A stretch of 51,025 bases of DNA from a bacterium (GTDB taxonomy: Bacteria; Cyanobacteriota; Vampirovibrionia; Gastranaerophilales; Gastranaerophilaceae), in assembly GCA_024408765.1 (NCBI GenBank), contig JAKSUR010000004.1:1-51025 (forward strand), in the 5' to 3' direction. The notes under the pieces were generated by a model. It did no database searches, was not told the DNA's origin, and saw only the letters and a program-made list of their open reading frames with translations. Below are positions 24,653 through 35,206 of the stretch, one piece after another (position 1 is the stretch's first letter; each line of letters starts with the position of its first letter). Made by a program: the position numbers and the translations under genes.

Positions 24653-26428
24653 TCATTTATTACGTTCAAAAAATTTTGCAATGTCTTTATGTTCAAAGAA
24701 TTTAGAAATTGGTCTGCCATGCGGGCAAGTTTCCGGATTTTTGCAAGTTCGCCAATTTCTTATAATTTCTTCCATTTGATATTGATTTAAGTATGTATTA
24801 GCTTTGACAGCCGCTTTACATGATGTTGTTATAAGTATTTTTTCTTCAATATTATCAATATCGCCTGAAATATTTTCAAGAATATCCGCAAGTATTTCCT
24901 TGGGGGCAATTTTTGACAAAATTTGCGGAATTTTTCTAAAAATAACCTCCGTATCAGATATAAAATCTATTTCATATCCGAATTTTGAAAGCTTGTCTTT
25001 ATTAGTATCAAGAATATTTTTATCCGTTACTGAAATCGGAATGACATCAGATATAAATAAGAGTTGGCAATCAATGTTTTTATTTTCTTTTAATTTTTCG
25101 TATATATATCGCTCTTCTGCAATATGTTGGTCGACAATTTCCAAACCGTTTTCTTTTTCAATAAGGATATATGTTTTTTGATATTGACCTATTATAACAT
25201 CCTCTTGAGTATATGTAGGAGTATCAATAAGCTTTGATTGCACGGGTGAAGATGATTTAAATTCATTCGGAGTATGTTTTACAAGTGTTAAAGGTGTAAC
25301 TTGATTATCGACTGCCTCTTTTTTTTCTGATGAAAAAATATCCGAAATATTGACATCTTCATATACATAGGCTGATTCATTTTGAATTTTTTGAGGTTTT
25401 TGATATTCTTTAATTTCAGGTTTTTGCGGAATTATTTTTTCTCTGTTTTTTAAAGCTGAATCAATTGATGCATAAATAAAATTGAAAATCTGATTAGGGT
25501 TTTTGTACTTAACCTCACGTTTTGAAGGATGAACATTTACGTCAACATCAGCAGGAGGAATTTCTAAATTTAATACTATAAAAGGATATTTTGAACCGCC
25601 CGTAAGATTTCTGTATACCATATCAATCGCTTTTTGAAATACTGGGCATTTTACCAGTCTTGAATTTACATACAAATAATAGTCTTTTTTACTTGCTCTT
25701 GTATAGTCAGGTGTACTTATGTATCCTGAAATATTCAAATTAGAAAGCTTGTCTGTGTTTAAAACTTGCTTTAAATTAGAAGCAATATCCGGTGAAAAAA
25801 TTTCTTTTATACTCAAAAGTTGATTATCCGAAGGAGCTGTTTTGAAAGTTGTTTTTCCGTTAAGTTTCAACTCAAATGAAATATCCGAATGTATTAGTGC
25901 AATTGCTTGCATAAATTCACTTATATAAGCATATTCTGTTTTAGCGGTTTTAAGGAATTTAAGTCTTACAGGCAGATTAAAAAACAAATCTTTTATATCC
26001 ATTATAGTTCCTATTGCGCAACCGGTTTTAGAATATTTAACTTCCGAGTTTTGACATTCTGCTTTTGTTCCATAGTCAAACTCTTTTGTTCTCGTTATAC
26101 AAGTCAACTTGGAAATAGAAATTATACTTGCAAGTGCTTCTCCTCTGAAACCCAGTGTATTTATATTGTATAAATCTTCGCATGTACTGATTTTGCTTGT
26201 AGCATGTTTTGAAAAAGCAAGCTCAATATCATCCGGAGATATTCCCGAACCATTATCCGCAACTCTAATATCACGGCAATCATTACATATTTCAACACTT
26301 ATTCTCGTTGAACCGGCATCAATTGAATTTTCAACAAGCTCTTTTACAACAGAATACGGACGTTCTATTACTTCCCCCGCAGCAATTTGATTTATTATAT
26401 GTTTTGATAGTTGAACAATTTTCCCCAT
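24653..26428 (-). CDS. mutL: DNA mismatch repair protein MutL
   Basis: MutL couples mismatch recognition by MutS to strand removal. From the ATG at 26428 it has 591 residues. The N-terminal GHKL ATPase shows INQIAAGEVIERPYSVVKEL, VENSIDAGSTRI, VADNGSGI, KHATSKI and LGFRGEALASI. The C-terminal dimerisation/endonuclease domain has VDQHIAEERYIYE (the usual DQHA motif has Ile for Ala) and CPHGRP near the end, so it is the endonuclease-type MutL found in bacteria without MutH. A Pro/Lys/Ser-rich linker separates the domains. TATAAT lies 6 nt before this ATG, favouring it over the in-frame TTG at 26446. No mutS is nearby. Confidence 0.95.
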   Translation of the reverse strand: MGKIVQLSKHIINQIAAGEVIERPYSVVKELVENSIDAGSTRISVEICNDCRDIRVADNGSGISPDDIELAFSKHATSKISTCEDLYNINTLGFRGEALASIISISKLTCITRTKEFDYGTKAECQNSEVKYSKTGCAIGTIMDIKDLFFNLPVRLKFLKTAKTEYAYISEFMQAIALIHSDISFELKLNGKTTFKTAPSDNQLLSIKEIFSPDIASNLKQVLNTDKLSNLNISGYISTPDYTRASKKDYYLYVNSRLVKCPVFQKAIDMVYRNLTGGSKYPFIVLNLEIPPADVDVNVHPSKREVKYKNPNQIFNFIYASIDSALKNREKIIPQKPEIKEYQKPQKIQNESAYVYEDVNISDIFSSEKKEAVDNQVTPLTLVKHTPNEFKSSSPVQSKLIDTPTYTQEDVIIGQYQKTYILIEKENGLEIVDQHIAEERYIYEKLKENKNIDCQLLFISDVIPISVTDKNILDTNKDKLSKFGYEIDFISDTEVIFRKIPQILSKIAPKEILADILENISGDIDNIEEKILITTSCKAAVKANTYLNQYQMEEIIRNWRTCKNPETCPHGRPISKFFEHKDIAKFFERNK

Positions 26429-26511
26429 AAAATTATTATATCTCAAAATCGAAAAGGATTTTTTCTTAACTTCTATAGAAATTAAAAAACTTTACAACTT
26501 CTTTTAAAATG

Positions 26512-29076
26512 TTAAAGAGTGGTTTTCTCAACTTCTTTTGTTGTAATAAATTTAACAATATCACCTTCTTGAATATCATTAAATTTTACAAACGAAATAC
26601 CACACTCAAAACCTTGTGCAACTTCTTTTACATCATCTTTAAATCGTTTTAGCTGATCAACCGCACCTTTAAATATTTCTTGACCATCTCTTATAATTGT
26701 TGCTGTGTCATTCTTGTTTATTTTACCATCTGTTACATAGCAACCTGCAATCTTAGTGGTTTTACCGATTGTAAATATCTGTCTGATTTCAGCTTCTCCT
26801 GTTGCAACTTCTTTTATTTCAGGTGTTAAAAGTGAAATCATTGTACTTTCGATATCTTCAAGAACCTGATAAATGATATCATATTTCTTAATGGTAACAC
26901 CCTCTTTTTCCGCTGCAACAAGTGCGTTTGTATCTTCTTTGACAGTAAATCCTAAAATCAGAGCACCTGATGCTGACGCTAACATAACATCCGCTTCTGA
27001 AATATCTCCGACTCCGACATGTATAATTTTCGTACTGATTTCTTTTGATTCTAATTGAGCAATAGCTTGTGATACAGCTTCTGCTGAACCATGAGTGTTG
27101 GCTTTTATTATCAAATTAAGATGAGGAATATCGCCATCCGCTTCTCCTGATTCTCTTCTCATGTGAGCCGGTAACATTGCATCAAGACGTTTATTACGTT
27201 CTTTTTCTTTTCTCTTATCAACAATAGCCTTCATTTCTTTTTCATTTTGAACCACCTCAAAATAATCGCCGGCATTAGGTACTTCTGTTAAGCCTAATAT
27301 CTCAACAGGAGTTGAAGGCTCTGCTTTTTGAATTCTTTCGCCGGAATCTGAAAGTAAAGCTCTGACCCGACCACAGGCAGTACCTACAACTACACAATTT
27401 CCTGCTCTTAATGTGCCGTTTTGAACGAGCAAGGTCGCAACAGGGCCTTTACCTTTATCAAGATATGCCTCAATAACTACACCCGAAGCTTCTGCTTTTG
27501 GATTTGCTTTTAAATCTTGAACTTCTGCTACAAGCAAAATATATTCAAGAAGCTCATCAATGCCTAAACCTTGTAATGCAGAAACTTTCACCGTAATTGT
27601 GTCACCGCCCCATTCTTCAGGAACAAGTCCATGCTCGGTCAATTGCTGTAACACTCTATCAGGATTAGCTCCCGGTTTATCTATCTTGTTAACAGCGACA
27701 ATAATAGGTACTTCGGCTGCTTTTGCGTGACTGATTGCTTCTATTGTTTGAGGCATGATACCATCATCAGCGGCTACAACAAGAATTGCTATATCAGTAG
27801 CTTTTGCGCCTCTTGCACGCATTTCTGTAAATGCTTCGTGCCCGGGAGTATCAACAAATACTATTTTCTTTTCTTGTTTATTATCAAGATAAACTGTATA
27901 TGCACCTATTGATTGAGTTATTCCGCCGACCTCAGTTGCAACAATTTTGTGTTTTGAAGCTCTGATACTATCCAGCAATGTTGTTTTACCGTGATCAACG
28001 TGTCCCATAATTGAAACAACAGGAGCACGTTTCTTTAAAAGTTTTTTATCAACCTCGGTTAATACTTTTTGTTTTTCTTCTTTTTCAAGCTCTTCTTCCA
28101 TAAAAGCTTCGATATCTTCATCCAACACTTCAAGTTCATATTCTGCGCAAACTTGTTTTATGGTTTCAACGTCAATAAGTTGATTAACAGTAGCCATTAC
28201 ACCACGAAACATCAAAAATCTTACAATATCAGCAGGAGTTTTTTGAATTTTATCAGCAAGCTCTTGAATCGTCATTGGTCTGTTTACTACAATTGAAGTT
28301 ACGGCTTCTTTTTCTTCTTCTTTGTGAGAACGCTTTTTATGTTTTTGCGCAGCAGCCTTTTCAAGAGAAATCATTTCTTGATCTTCTTTTTTGGAATTGT
28401 AATCTTTCTCTTTTTTCTTGTTGTCACCACGTCTTTTAGAAGAACTTTTTCCTTCATATATTTCTTGCGGGATAATTCTGCGTTCTACTAATTTTTTATC
28501 CTTAACATCTTTTTTGAAAGGCTTTGCACCATCAGCTGATTTTTGTTGAGTTTTTGATGCTTCAATTTGCGGTTTTGGTTGTGCCTTTCTAACAATTTCT
28601 ATTCTTGATTGATTTTTGGGATATTCAATTTTTGTTCTTTCAATACGAATAGCAGGTCTTTTTTCAGTCGGTTTTGCAAAATTTTCTTTGTTTGAAACTT
28701 CTTTTGCTTCTTCTACCGCTTCAACTTTTTTTGTTTGTTCTATTTGAGGTGATTTTGAAACTTTTTCAACTCTTTCAATTCGTTCTATTCTTTGTACACG
28801 CTCTACTTTTTCAATTTTTTCAGGTTCAGTTGGCGTAGTTTTTACAACTTCAGGTTCTTGAGATGGAGTTTTTGCTTTTTTTACAATAAAAGCCTTCTTC
28901 GGAGCTGTTCTCTGTGCAGATAAACCTAAGTGTTCTTTTAATTTACTTATCTGAACAGGTGTAACGGTATTTGAATGGGACTTTACGCTTATAGAAATTT
29001 CTGCGAATTTTTCTATAACCTCCTTGCTGGTTAAACCTAACTCTTTTGCTAACTCGCTAACTCTTAAATTGTCCAT
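26512..29076 (-). CDS. infB: translation initiation factor IF-2
   Basis: IF-2 is the GTPase that places initiator tRNA on the 30S subunit and promotes subunit joining. The 854-residue protein starts with the IF2-N domain ([20 protein letters not shown]), then about 200 residues of low-complexity Lys/Glu/Pro linker with repeated [16 protein letters not shown], a second IF2-N-like domain ([20 protein letters not shown]), the G domain with [21 protein letters not shown] and NKIDKP, and domains II to IV to the end. It overlaps the upstream ylxR by 20 nt. Unlike many bacteria, nusA is not in front of ylxR here. Confidence 0.97.
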   Translation of the reverse strand: MDNLRVSELAKELGLTSKEVIEKFAEISISVKSHSNTVTPVQISKLKEHLGLSAQRTAPKKAFIVKKAKTPSQEPEVVKTTPTEPEKIEKVERVQRIERIERVEKVSKSPQIEQTKKVEAVEEAKEVSNKENFAKPTEKRPAIRIERTKIEYPKNQSRIEIVRKAQPKPQIEASKTQQKSADGAKPFKKDVKDKKLVERRIIPQEIYEGKSSSKRRGDNKKKEKDYNSKKEDQEMISLEKAAAQKHKKRSHKEEEKEAVTSIVVNRPMTIQELADKIQKTPADIVRFLMFRGVMATVNQLIDVETIKQVCAEYELEVLDEDIEAFMEEELEKEEKQKVLTEVDKKLLKKRAPVVSIMGHVDHGKTTLLDSIRASKHKIVATEVGGITQSIGAYTVYLDNKQEKKIVFVDTPGHEAFTEMRARGAKATDIAILVVAADDGIMPQTIEAISHAKAAEVPIIVAVNKIDKPGANPDRVLQQLTEHGLVPEEWGGDTITVKVSALQGLGIDELLEYILLVAEVQDLKANPKAEASGVVIEAYLDKGKGPVATLLVQNGTLRAGNCVVVGTACGRVRALLSDSGERIQKAEPSTPVEILGLTEVPNAGDYFEVVQNEKEMKAIVDKRKEKERNKRLDAMLPAHMRRESGEADGDIPHLNLIIKANTHGSAEAVSQAIAQLESKEISTKIIHVGVGDISEADVMLASASGALILGFTVKEDTNALVAAEKEGVTIKKYDIIYQVLEDIESTMISLLTPEIKEVATGEAEIRQIFTIGKTTKIAGCYVTDGKINKNDTATIIRDGQEIFKGAVDQLKRFKDDVKEVAQGFECGISFVKFNDIQEGDIVKFITTKEVEKTTL

Positions 29077-29344
29077 CCGTTGTCCCTTTCAAATTCTGAA
29101 TCATTAAATCTTCCAGAATTTTTTTGTCAATATTTACATTTGTTTTTAATGCTTTATTGATTCTTTTTTTTCTAAAAGCTTCATCAATACATTCTTGATT
29201 ATAACAAAGATATGCAGATCTGCCAAATGTCTTAGAATTAGGCTCTATGACAACATTTCCGCTACAATAATCTTTGGTTATTTTAATCATTTCACTGCGA
29301 TTTTTTAATTCTTTACAGGAAATACATTTTCTTTTTATATTCAT
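29057..29344 (-). CDS. ylxR: YlxR/RnpM-family protein (DUF448)
   Basis: A 95-residue basic protein of the DUF448 family, normally encoded just before infB. The conserved features are RKCISCKELKNRSEMIKI near the start, GRSAYLCYNQECIDEA in the middle, and the Lys-rich end. Members bind RNA; in Bacillus the family member RnpM modulates RNase P, so a similar role is plausible but not shown here. The 3' end overlaps infB by 20 nt, which implies coupling. A hairpin terminator of the upstream gene precedes it at 29361. Confidence 0.88.
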   Translation of the reverse strand: MNIKRKCISCKELKNRSEMIKITKDYCSGNVVIEPNSKTFGRSAYLCYNQECIDEAFRKKRINKALKTNVNIDKKILEDLMIQNLKGTTDGQFKS

Positions 29345-29360
29345 TCTCTATTTATACCAT

Positions 29361-29388
29361 AAAAAAGAGGCGTTATTGACTCTTTTTT
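29361..29388 (-). terminator. rho-independent terminator upstream of ylxR
   Basis: AAAAAAGAG (29361-29369) and CTCTTTTTT (29380-29388) form a 9-bp stem. On the minus strand the second arm ends in a T run, placing a terminator after the 29453-30040 gene. The stem is mostly A-T. Confidence 0.65.
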
Positions 29389-29452
29389 ATTCCTCTAATT
29401 TATATATCATCAAAAAACGCTTAAAAGATGTTTATTTAAGTATAAATAATGA

Positions 29453-30040
<588 letters not shown>

Positions 30041-30097
30041 TTTATACCACCTTTTGTAATAAGTATAATTAACTAACGCACGTAAAAATATTTTTTG

Positions 30098-31180
30098 CTA
30101 GTTAGTTTCTGCAAGTTTTTCAAGTTTAAGTTTTTGGTCATATTCAACAAGAAGATTAATAAGTTCGTCTAAATCACCGTCAATAACAGTCCAAACATTA
30201 AGGTTTTGTCCTATTCTGTGGTCAGTAAGACGACCTTGCGGAAAATTATAAGTTCTGATTCTTTCAGACCTATCACCTGTTCCGACTTGCGATCGCCTTA
30301 AATCAGTTATTTCCTGCATTTGTTTTTGTACTTCCAAATCATAAAGTTTTGAACGTAAAATTTGCATTGCACGTTCTTTATTTTGCAATTGAGAACGCTC
30401 TTCTGTACAGAAAATCATTATTCCCGTAGGTTTGTGAAAAAGCCTTGCTGCTGTTTCAACTTTATTTACATTCTGTCCGCCTGCACCACCTGAACGTGCT
30501 GTTGACATTTCAATATCTTCGGGACGGATTTCTATTTCTACATCATCAACTTCAGGCATAACCGCTACGGTTGCGGTTGATGTGTGTACTCTTCCCTGTG
30601 ATTCAGTTTCAGGAACTCTTTGAACTCTATGGACTCCGGATTCGTATTTTAATCTTGAATACACGGCATCACCTTTCATAGAAATAATTATTTCTGAATA
30701 TCCGCCCGCTTCACATTCTGTTTTGGAAAGAATTTGAGTTTGCCATCCCAATTTATCGGCATATTTGAGATACATTCTTGCCAAATCTCCCGCAAAAATA
30801 TTTGCCTCATCTCCGCCTGCTCCGCCTCTAATTTCAAGCATAATATCTTTATCATCCATCGGGTCACGAGGAAGAAGAAGAATTTTCATTTTTTCTTCAA
30901 ATTCGGGCAATTTAGCTTCATTTTCTTCCATTTCCGCTTTTAAAAACGCTTTCATTTCTTCATCTTTTTCTTCATGAATCATTTGCTTGGCATCTTCAAT
31001 TGCATCAATGGCATTTTTCCATTCATAATAAAGGTTAACCGTTTCTTCCATTGATTTTCTTTGTTTTGACAGATCTCGAAATCTGTTATAATCCTGTATT
31101 ATAGCAGGGTCGGATAAAGTTACCCCGAGTTCATTGTATCTTTTTTCTATCTGAATGATTTTATCAAGCATGTCTTTCAT
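30098..31180 (-). CDS. prfA: peptide chain release factor 1
   Basis: RF1 reads UAA and UAG stop codons and triggers peptide release. The 360-residue protein is full length. The peptidyl-transferase motif GGQ is at 234-236 within [16 protein letters not shown], and the stop-codon recognition tripeptide is P190-E-T192 in [18 protein letters not shown], which fits the PxT of RF1 rather than the SPF of RF2. The stretch [15 protein letters not shown] in domain 1-2 is also typical. AGAGG precedes the ATG; a second in-frame ATG three codons later is the alternative. It is followed by the PVPV-repeat gene. Confidence 0.97.
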   Translation of the reverse strand: MKDMLDKIIQIEKRYNELGVTLSDPAIIQDYNRFRDLSKQRKSMEETVNLYYEWKNAIDAIEDAKQMIHEEKDEEMKAFLKAEMEENEAKLPEFEEKMKILLLPRDPMDDKDIMLEIRGGAGGDEANIFAGDLARMYLKYADKLGWQTQILSKTECEAGGYSEIIISMKGDAVYSRLKYESGVHRVQRVPETESQGRVHTSTATVAVMPEVDDVEIEIRPEDIEMSTARSGGAGGQNVNKVETAARLFHKPTGIMIFCTEERSQLQNKERAMQILRSKLYDLEVQKQMQEITDLRRSQVGTGDRSERIRTYNFPQGRLTDHRIGQNLNVWTVIDGDLDELINLLVEYDQKLKLEKLAETN

Positions 31181-31293
31181 AATTTATTACCTCTTTATAT
31201 AGAAGTATAAATTAAACATGTATGTCGGTAAAGTATCGAAATAAATTTAATATATTTATATTTGCTGTATCTTTGTAACAATTTTTTAAAAAA

Positions 31294-31322
31294 TTTGCAA
31301 AATTTTCTTTAATTAGTATAAT
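31294..31322 (+). promoter_or_regulatory. predicted promoter of acpP-fabF
   Basis: TTTGCA (31294-31299) and TATAAT (31317-31322) with a 17-bp spacer, 45 nt before the acpP ATG. The -10 is perfect; the -35 is a weak match. Confidence 0.55.
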
Positions 31323-31366
31323 TTTGTTTGGAAAGTGTATTACACATTAAATAAGAGGAAAAAAGA

Positions 31367-31597
31367 ATGAGTACATTAGAAAAAGTAAAAAAAGTTGTTG
31401 TAGACCAATTAAGCTGTGATGAAGCTTTAGTTACTCCTGAAGCTAGTTTTACTGCTGACCTTGGTGCTGATTCTTTGGATACAGTTGAATTAGTTATGGC
31501 TTTCGAAGAAGAATTCGGTTGCGAAATTCCTGATGAAGAAGCTGAAAAGATTCAAACAGTTCAAGATGCAGTTAACTATATTGAGGCTCACTCATAA
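31367..31597 (+). CDS. acpP: acyl carrier protein
   Basis: The 76-residue acidic carrier of fatty-acid intermediates. Ser36 in [18 protein letters not shown] is the phosphopantetheine attachment site filled by AcpS (365-730). The protein is of standard length and composition. GAGGAAAA precedes the ATG. It is followed by a hairpin and then fabF 96 nt downstream, the common acpP-fabF order. Confidence 0.97.
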   Translation: MSTLEKVKKVVVDQLSCDEALVTPEASFTADLGADSLDTVELVMAFEEEFGCEIPDEEAEKIQTVQDAVNYIEAHS

Positions 31598-31621
31598 TTA
31601 GTTATGCAAACATGGTTTAAA

Positions 31622-31665
31622 GGGTGGGAAGTATTGTAGAAGTATAATATTACCCGCCTTTTTTA
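31622..31665 (+). terminator. imperfect terminator or attenuator between acpP and fabF
   Basis: GGTGGG (31623-31628) pairs with CCCGCC (31653-31658) with one G-T pair, extended by an imperfect AT stem, and is followed by TTTTTT. It may reduce read-through so that acpP is made in excess over fabF. Confidence 0.7.
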
Positions 31666-31693
31666 ATACAAATAATTATCAAGAGGAAATATA

Positions 31694-32947
31694 ATGACAA
31701 ACAGAAGAGTAGTTATAACCGGCATGGGAGCAGTTACTCCATGCGGAATCGGAGTAGATAAATTTTGGAAATCTATGAAAGAAGGTAAAAGTGGCATTTC
31801 CAGTATTGAAAACGTATCTCATGAGGGTCAAGCTGTCACAATTGCAGCCGAAATAAAAAAGGCTGATTTTAATCCTGATGAACTTTTTGGAGCCAAAGAA
31901 GCCAGAAGAATGGATAGATTTACCCAATTTGCAATGATTGCAGCAGAAGAAGCAATTAATGATGCAAAGCTTAAAGAGGCAAATATCGATCCATATAGAA
32001 TAGGGGTTATTGTAAGTGCCGCAGCAGGCGGTTTTGATACTTATGAAAAAAGCCACCTTGCAATGATAGAAAAAGGACCGACTAAATGTTCTCCGTTTAC
32101 AATCCCAATGCTTATTGTAGATATGGCATCAGGCAGAATATCTATGAAATATGGTTTTAAGGGAGTAAATAAAGCTGTGGTATCCGCTTGTGCAACAGGA
32201 ACGCACTCAATCGGCGATGCACTTAGAAGTATCCAATATGGTGATGCTGATGTAATTGTTGCCGGCGGATGCGAAGCTACTGTTACAACGCTTGGAATGG
32301 GCGCTTTTGCAGCATGCAGGGCATTGTCAAAAAGAAATGATGAACCACAAAAAGCATCAAGACCTTATGACAAAGACCGTGACGGGTTTGTAATGGGAGA
32401 AGGCGCAGGAGTATTGATTCTTGAGGAATATGAGCATGCACTAAAAAGAGGAGCAAAAATTTATGCAGAAGTTATCGGTTACGGTCAAACAGCAGATGCA
32501 CACGATATTGTAGCACCAGATCCCGAAGGTAACGGAGCATTAAAAGCTATGGAATTTGCACTTAAAGATGCAAAAATCGAACCTGAAGATGTTGATTATA
32601 TCAATCCTCATGGCACAAGCACAGGGCTTGGTGATATAGCTGAATCACAAGCTATTGCTCAAATATTTGGCGACAAAGAGAAAAATCCTAATTTATTGGT
32701 AAGTTCAACTAAGAGTATGCACGGTCACATGCTTGGTGCAACCGGTGCAGTTGAAGCTATTATATGTACAAAGGCTATTACAGATGGGATTATTCCTCCT
32801 ACCATTAACCTTGACAATCAGGATGAACATGTTGCAAACCTCGATTACGTTCCGCACAAAGCAAGACAAAAGAATGTAAAGATAGCTTTGTCAAATTCAT
32901 TTGGTTTTGGCGGACATAATGCTACATTAGTATTTAAAGCGATATAA
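31694..32947 (+). CDS. fabF: beta-ketoacyl-ACP synthase II
   Basis: FabF condenses malonyl-ACP with acyl-ACP to lengthen fatty acids. The 417-residue thiolase-fold enzyme starts RRVVITGMGAVTPCGIGVD. The catalytic Cys166 is in VSACATGTHSIGDA, and the two catalytic His are in NPHGTSTGLGD and STKSMHGHMLGATGA. The C-terminus ends ALSNSFGFGGHNATLVFK as in the family. AGAGG precedes the ATG. It follows acpP and leads into a small unknown gene 14 nt downstream. Confidence 0.97.
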   Translation: MTNRRVVITGMGAVTPCGIGVDKFWKSMKEGKSGISSIENVSHEGQAVTIAAEIKKADFNPDELFGAKEARRMDRFTQFAMIAAEEAINDAKLKEANIDPYRIGVIVSAAAGGFDTYEKSHLAMIEKGPTKCSPFTIPMLIVDMASGRISMKYGFKGVNKAVVSACATGTHSIGDALRSIQYGDADVIVAGGCEATVTTLGMGAFAACRALSKRNDEPQKASRPYDKDRDGFVMGEGAGVLILEEYEHALKRGAKIYAEVIGYGQTADAHDIVAPDPEGNGALKAMEFALKDAKIEPEDVDYINPHGTSTGLGDIAESQAIAQIFGDKEKNPNLLVSSTKSMHGHMLGATGAVEAIICTKAITDGIIPPTINLDNQDEHVANLDYVPHKARQKNVKIALSNSFGFGGHNATLVFKAI

Positions 32948-32961
32948 TCGGAGAATATAAA

Positions 32962-33537
32962 ATGGAAACAAAAACAGCACTGGAATTTGACCCGGGATTT
33001 GCGCCTTATATTCTTGCTTTTCAAGGCACTGTTCAATATTTATATACGGATATAAACCGATTTAAAAACCTTTCACAAAAGAAAACCAAGTTCATGCAAT
33101 ATCATAAAAAAATATTAGATATTTTTTATAATAATGTTGGTTTTTATGTCGGATGTCTTATGTGGGCGGTTTATTTGAAAGCTCAAAATGAAGGCGAAAT
33201 TCTTTCAAATCATTGTTACGGAACTAAATATGATGAAAATGAAAATGTTTTGGACACACAATATATGTTAAAATTTGTTGAGCTTTTTCCAAAAGATATG
33301 AAATATTATCTGGGAAAAGACTTTTTGTTTGAACCTGATATAATCAAGCTTATAAAAACTTATGAAGAGTTTTTGGTTTTAAATAAAGGGTTCACCGAAA
33401 CGAAATTAAATTCCGACTTAATTTTACCCAAAGCTATTAAAACAGATAACGCTGATATATATAAAACCTTTATAGATAAATCTATCGCTAACGGTAATCT
33501 TACCGAATTAAAAGAACACATCACAGATATTTTATAA
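32962..33537 (+). CDS. unknown protein downstream of fabF
   Basis: I do not recognise this 191-residue protein. It is rich in Phe, Tyr, Lys and Asn, has no signal peptide, and one moderately hydrophobic stretch (NNVGFYVGCLMWAVYLKAQN, about residues 51-70) that could be buried or membrane-touching. A CGGAGAA site precedes the ATG and it starts 14 nt after fabF, so it is co-transcribed. A weak hairpin with TTTTT follows near 33543-33574. Nothing shows that it acts in fatty-acid synthesis. Confidence 0.7.
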   Translation: METKTALEFDPGFAPYILAFQGTVQYLYTDINRFKNLSQKKTKFMQYHKKILDIFYNNVGFYVGCLMWAVYLKAQNEGEILSNHCYGTKYDENENVLDTQYMLKFVELFPKDMKYYLGKDFLFEPDIIKLIKTYEEFLVLNKGFTETKLNSDLILPKAIKTDNADIYKTFIDKSIANGNLTELKEHITDIL

Positions 33538-33613
33538 AAAAAACTGACTTTATAGAGCCAGTATAAGTATTTTTCTCTAATCATTTTGGGAGGAGATTTG
33601 GGGATAGTTGATA

Positions 33614-33652
33614 CATGGCATGATACTACAAATTTTAAAATCATGTGCCATG
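33614..33652. repeat. CATG-containing inverted repeat upstream of the GAPDH gene
   Basis: CATGGCATGAT (33614-33624) is the inverted counterpart of ATCATGTGCCATG (33640-33652) with a single-base bulge. Four CATG tetramers fall within about 40 nt. The style matches the CATG-rich region before yggS. Confidence 0.6.
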
Positions 33653-33695
33653 CCAAATAGTAAAGTTTTACAAAATTTAATAATTATAACTTTGC

Positions 33696-33713
33696 TATGT
33701 TAAGTTATGTAAA
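33696..33713 (-). promoter_or_regulatory. HLR1-like direct-repeat site C
   Basis: On the minus strand it reads TTTACATA-AC-TTAACATA: first half-site exact, second with one mismatch, 10-bp period. It lies 118 nt upstream of the GAPDH start. A weaker forward copy (TTTACAAA-AT-TTAATAAT) is at 33667-33684. Confidence 0.55.
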
Positions 33714-33831
33714 ATTTTTTTGTTTAAAAATAAGTTAAATAACAAATAATATTTTTATATGATTTAATGTCAGTGTGTGGGTATATAAGTATATATCTGT
33801 GGATACTAGATAGAATTTATTAGGAGGAAAA

Positions 33832-35088
33832 ATGGAAATTCAATCTATCAGACCTTATGGTAATAATACCAATTTTAAGGGTATTGAAAAAATGGCAAGC
33901 AAGAATGTTGCCAATTTAGCTTTAGTAGGCGGGGGCGGAAGAATCGGAAGAAATACTTTTCGCGAATATCTTTTGGCTAAACATGCGCCCCAAGGAGTAT
34001 GCAAAACTTGGGACAGATTAAAACAAGTCATGCCGTTATTAAATCTTGTTGCAATAAACATGGGTTCAATGGGTTTAAAAGGCGGAAAAACTATTAAAGA
34101 TATAGGTGATGAAGATTTAATTGCACAACTCAGAAACGACAGTGTGTTAGGCAGACTCCCCGATTGTATTGGTACTTCAATTGTACGTAATAATGATGGC
34201 GATGTTTTCTTAAAAGTTAATTCAGAAGTAGGCGGAGAAGAAACAATTAATCTTGTTGCAACAAGAGATGATGTTGACTTTTCTAAATATAATGCTGAAA
34301 TTATGCTTGATGCAACAGGTGCAAGAACAAGTAAAGCTGCAATGTCAGAACTATTGGATACAACATCTACAGCTAAATATGCTCTTCTTTCAGCTCCGAG
34401 CAAAGAAAAAGATAAATCAATAACACCAATGCCAACAATAGTTGCAGGTGTTAATAATGAAAGAATTGCTGATATTAAAAACGAAGGAAGAATAGCTTCG
34501 GCCGCAAGTTGTACAACTACTTGTATCGCACCTATTATTAAATTAATGAATGATAAATTTGGTGTTGCAAGCGGTTATATTGAAACAGTTCACGCTGCAA
34601 CAGCTACACAATTTACAGCTGATAAATCTAATAAAGAAGCTGATTCTAAAAAACGTGGCTCATTTGATTCTATGATACCTACTACAACAGGAGCTGCTAA
34701 GGCTGTAGGATTGGTTCTCCCTGAATTAAAAGGAAAACTTAACGGAACTGCGACTCGTGTTCCAACTACTGACGGCTCTTTAGCTGTTATCACTTTGAAC
34801 TTAAAGAATGGTACAACTGTTGATGAAGTTATGACTGTTCTTAAAGAAGCATCGACAAGTGAAGCATACAAAGATTTAATAGCTTTTGCACCAAAAGGCT
34901 CAAGTTCAAGAGATGTAATCGGAAGACACGAAAGTGCACTTGTTGTTCCTGAAAGTGTTATGATGATTGGTGATAATATGGCTGTTATCAAAGCATACTA
35001 CGATAACGAATTTGGTTACACAAGAAGCTACTTAACTCTTGCAAATGAAGTTGCAAAAGACGTTATTGCTGAAAAAGCAAATGTATAA
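33832..35088 (+). CDS. gap: divergent glyceraldehyde-3-phosphate dehydrogenase with N-terminal tag
   Basis: GAPDH oxidises glyceraldehyde 3-phosphate to 1,3-bisphosphoglycerate, feeding Pgk. At 418 residues it is about 80 longer than usual. Residues 1-25 are an extension with the recurrent tag (MEIQSIRPYGNNTNFKGIEK); the NAD site follows (VGGGGRIGRNTF). SAPSK, the active-site Cys in SAASCTTTCIAP (usually SCTTNC), ETVHAATATQ with the catalytic His, TTTGAAKAVGLVLPELKGKL and YDNEFGYTRSYL are clear. RVPTTD replaces the common RVPTPN, and the usual RGGR loop is absent (SKKRGSFD). AGGAGG precedes the ATG, so the tag is translated. Whether it is the glycolytic or biosynthetic form cannot be told. 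Confidence 0.85.
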   Translation: MEIQSIRPYGNNTNFKGIEKMASKNVANLALVGGGGRIGRNTFREYLLAKHAPQGVCKTWDRLKQVMPLLNLVAINMGSMGLKGGKTIKDIGDEDLIAQLRNDSVLGRLPDCIGTSIVRNNDGDVFLKVNSEVGGEETINLVATRDDVDFSKYNAEIMLDATGARTSKAAMSELLDTTSTAKYALLSAPSKEKDKSITPMPTIVAGVNNERIADIKNEGRIASAASCTTTCIAPIIKLMNDKFGVASGYIETVHAATATQFTADKSNKEADSKKRGSFDSMIPTTTGAAKAVGLVLPELKGKLNGTATRVPTTDGSLAVITLNLKNGTTVDEVMTVLKEASTSEAYKDLIAFAPKGSSSRDVIGRHESALVVPESVMMIGDNMAVIKAYYDNEFGYTRSYLTLANEVAKDVIAEKANV

Positions 35089-35105
35089 TTTTTGCAAATG
35101 TAAAT

Positions 35106-35174
35106 AAAAAACTAAACTGATTCCTAAAATCAAACAAAATACAAAGTCAATATTGGGAGTCAGTTTAGTTTTTT
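35106..35174. terminator. long bidirectional terminator hairpin
   Basis: AACTAAACTGATTCCTA (35109-35126 region) pairs with TGGGAGTCAGTTTAGTT (35154-35170) using two G-T pairs, with a loop of about 27 nt. It has A run before and T run after, so it can end both the GAPDH transcript and the opposing 35207 gene. Confidence 0.8.
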
Positions 35175-35206
35175 ATGCACTTTTTGTAATCAATTATAAT
35201 ATGATT

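Noticed and set aside
33612-33626. sigma-54 promoter (TGGCATG-like) upstream of GAPDH
   Set aside because: There is no TTGC(A/T) at the -12 spacing after the GG; the same is true of the TGGCATG copies at 6970.
33667-33684. Seventh HLR1-like site on the plus strand
   Set aside because: The first half-site is exact but the second is TTAATAAT, which lacks the central C; noted only as a weak neighbour of site C.
33855-34403. 182-codon minus-strand ORF
   Set aside because: It lies entirely antisense to the GAPDH N-terminal half, which has clear family motifs; the composition is a shadow.
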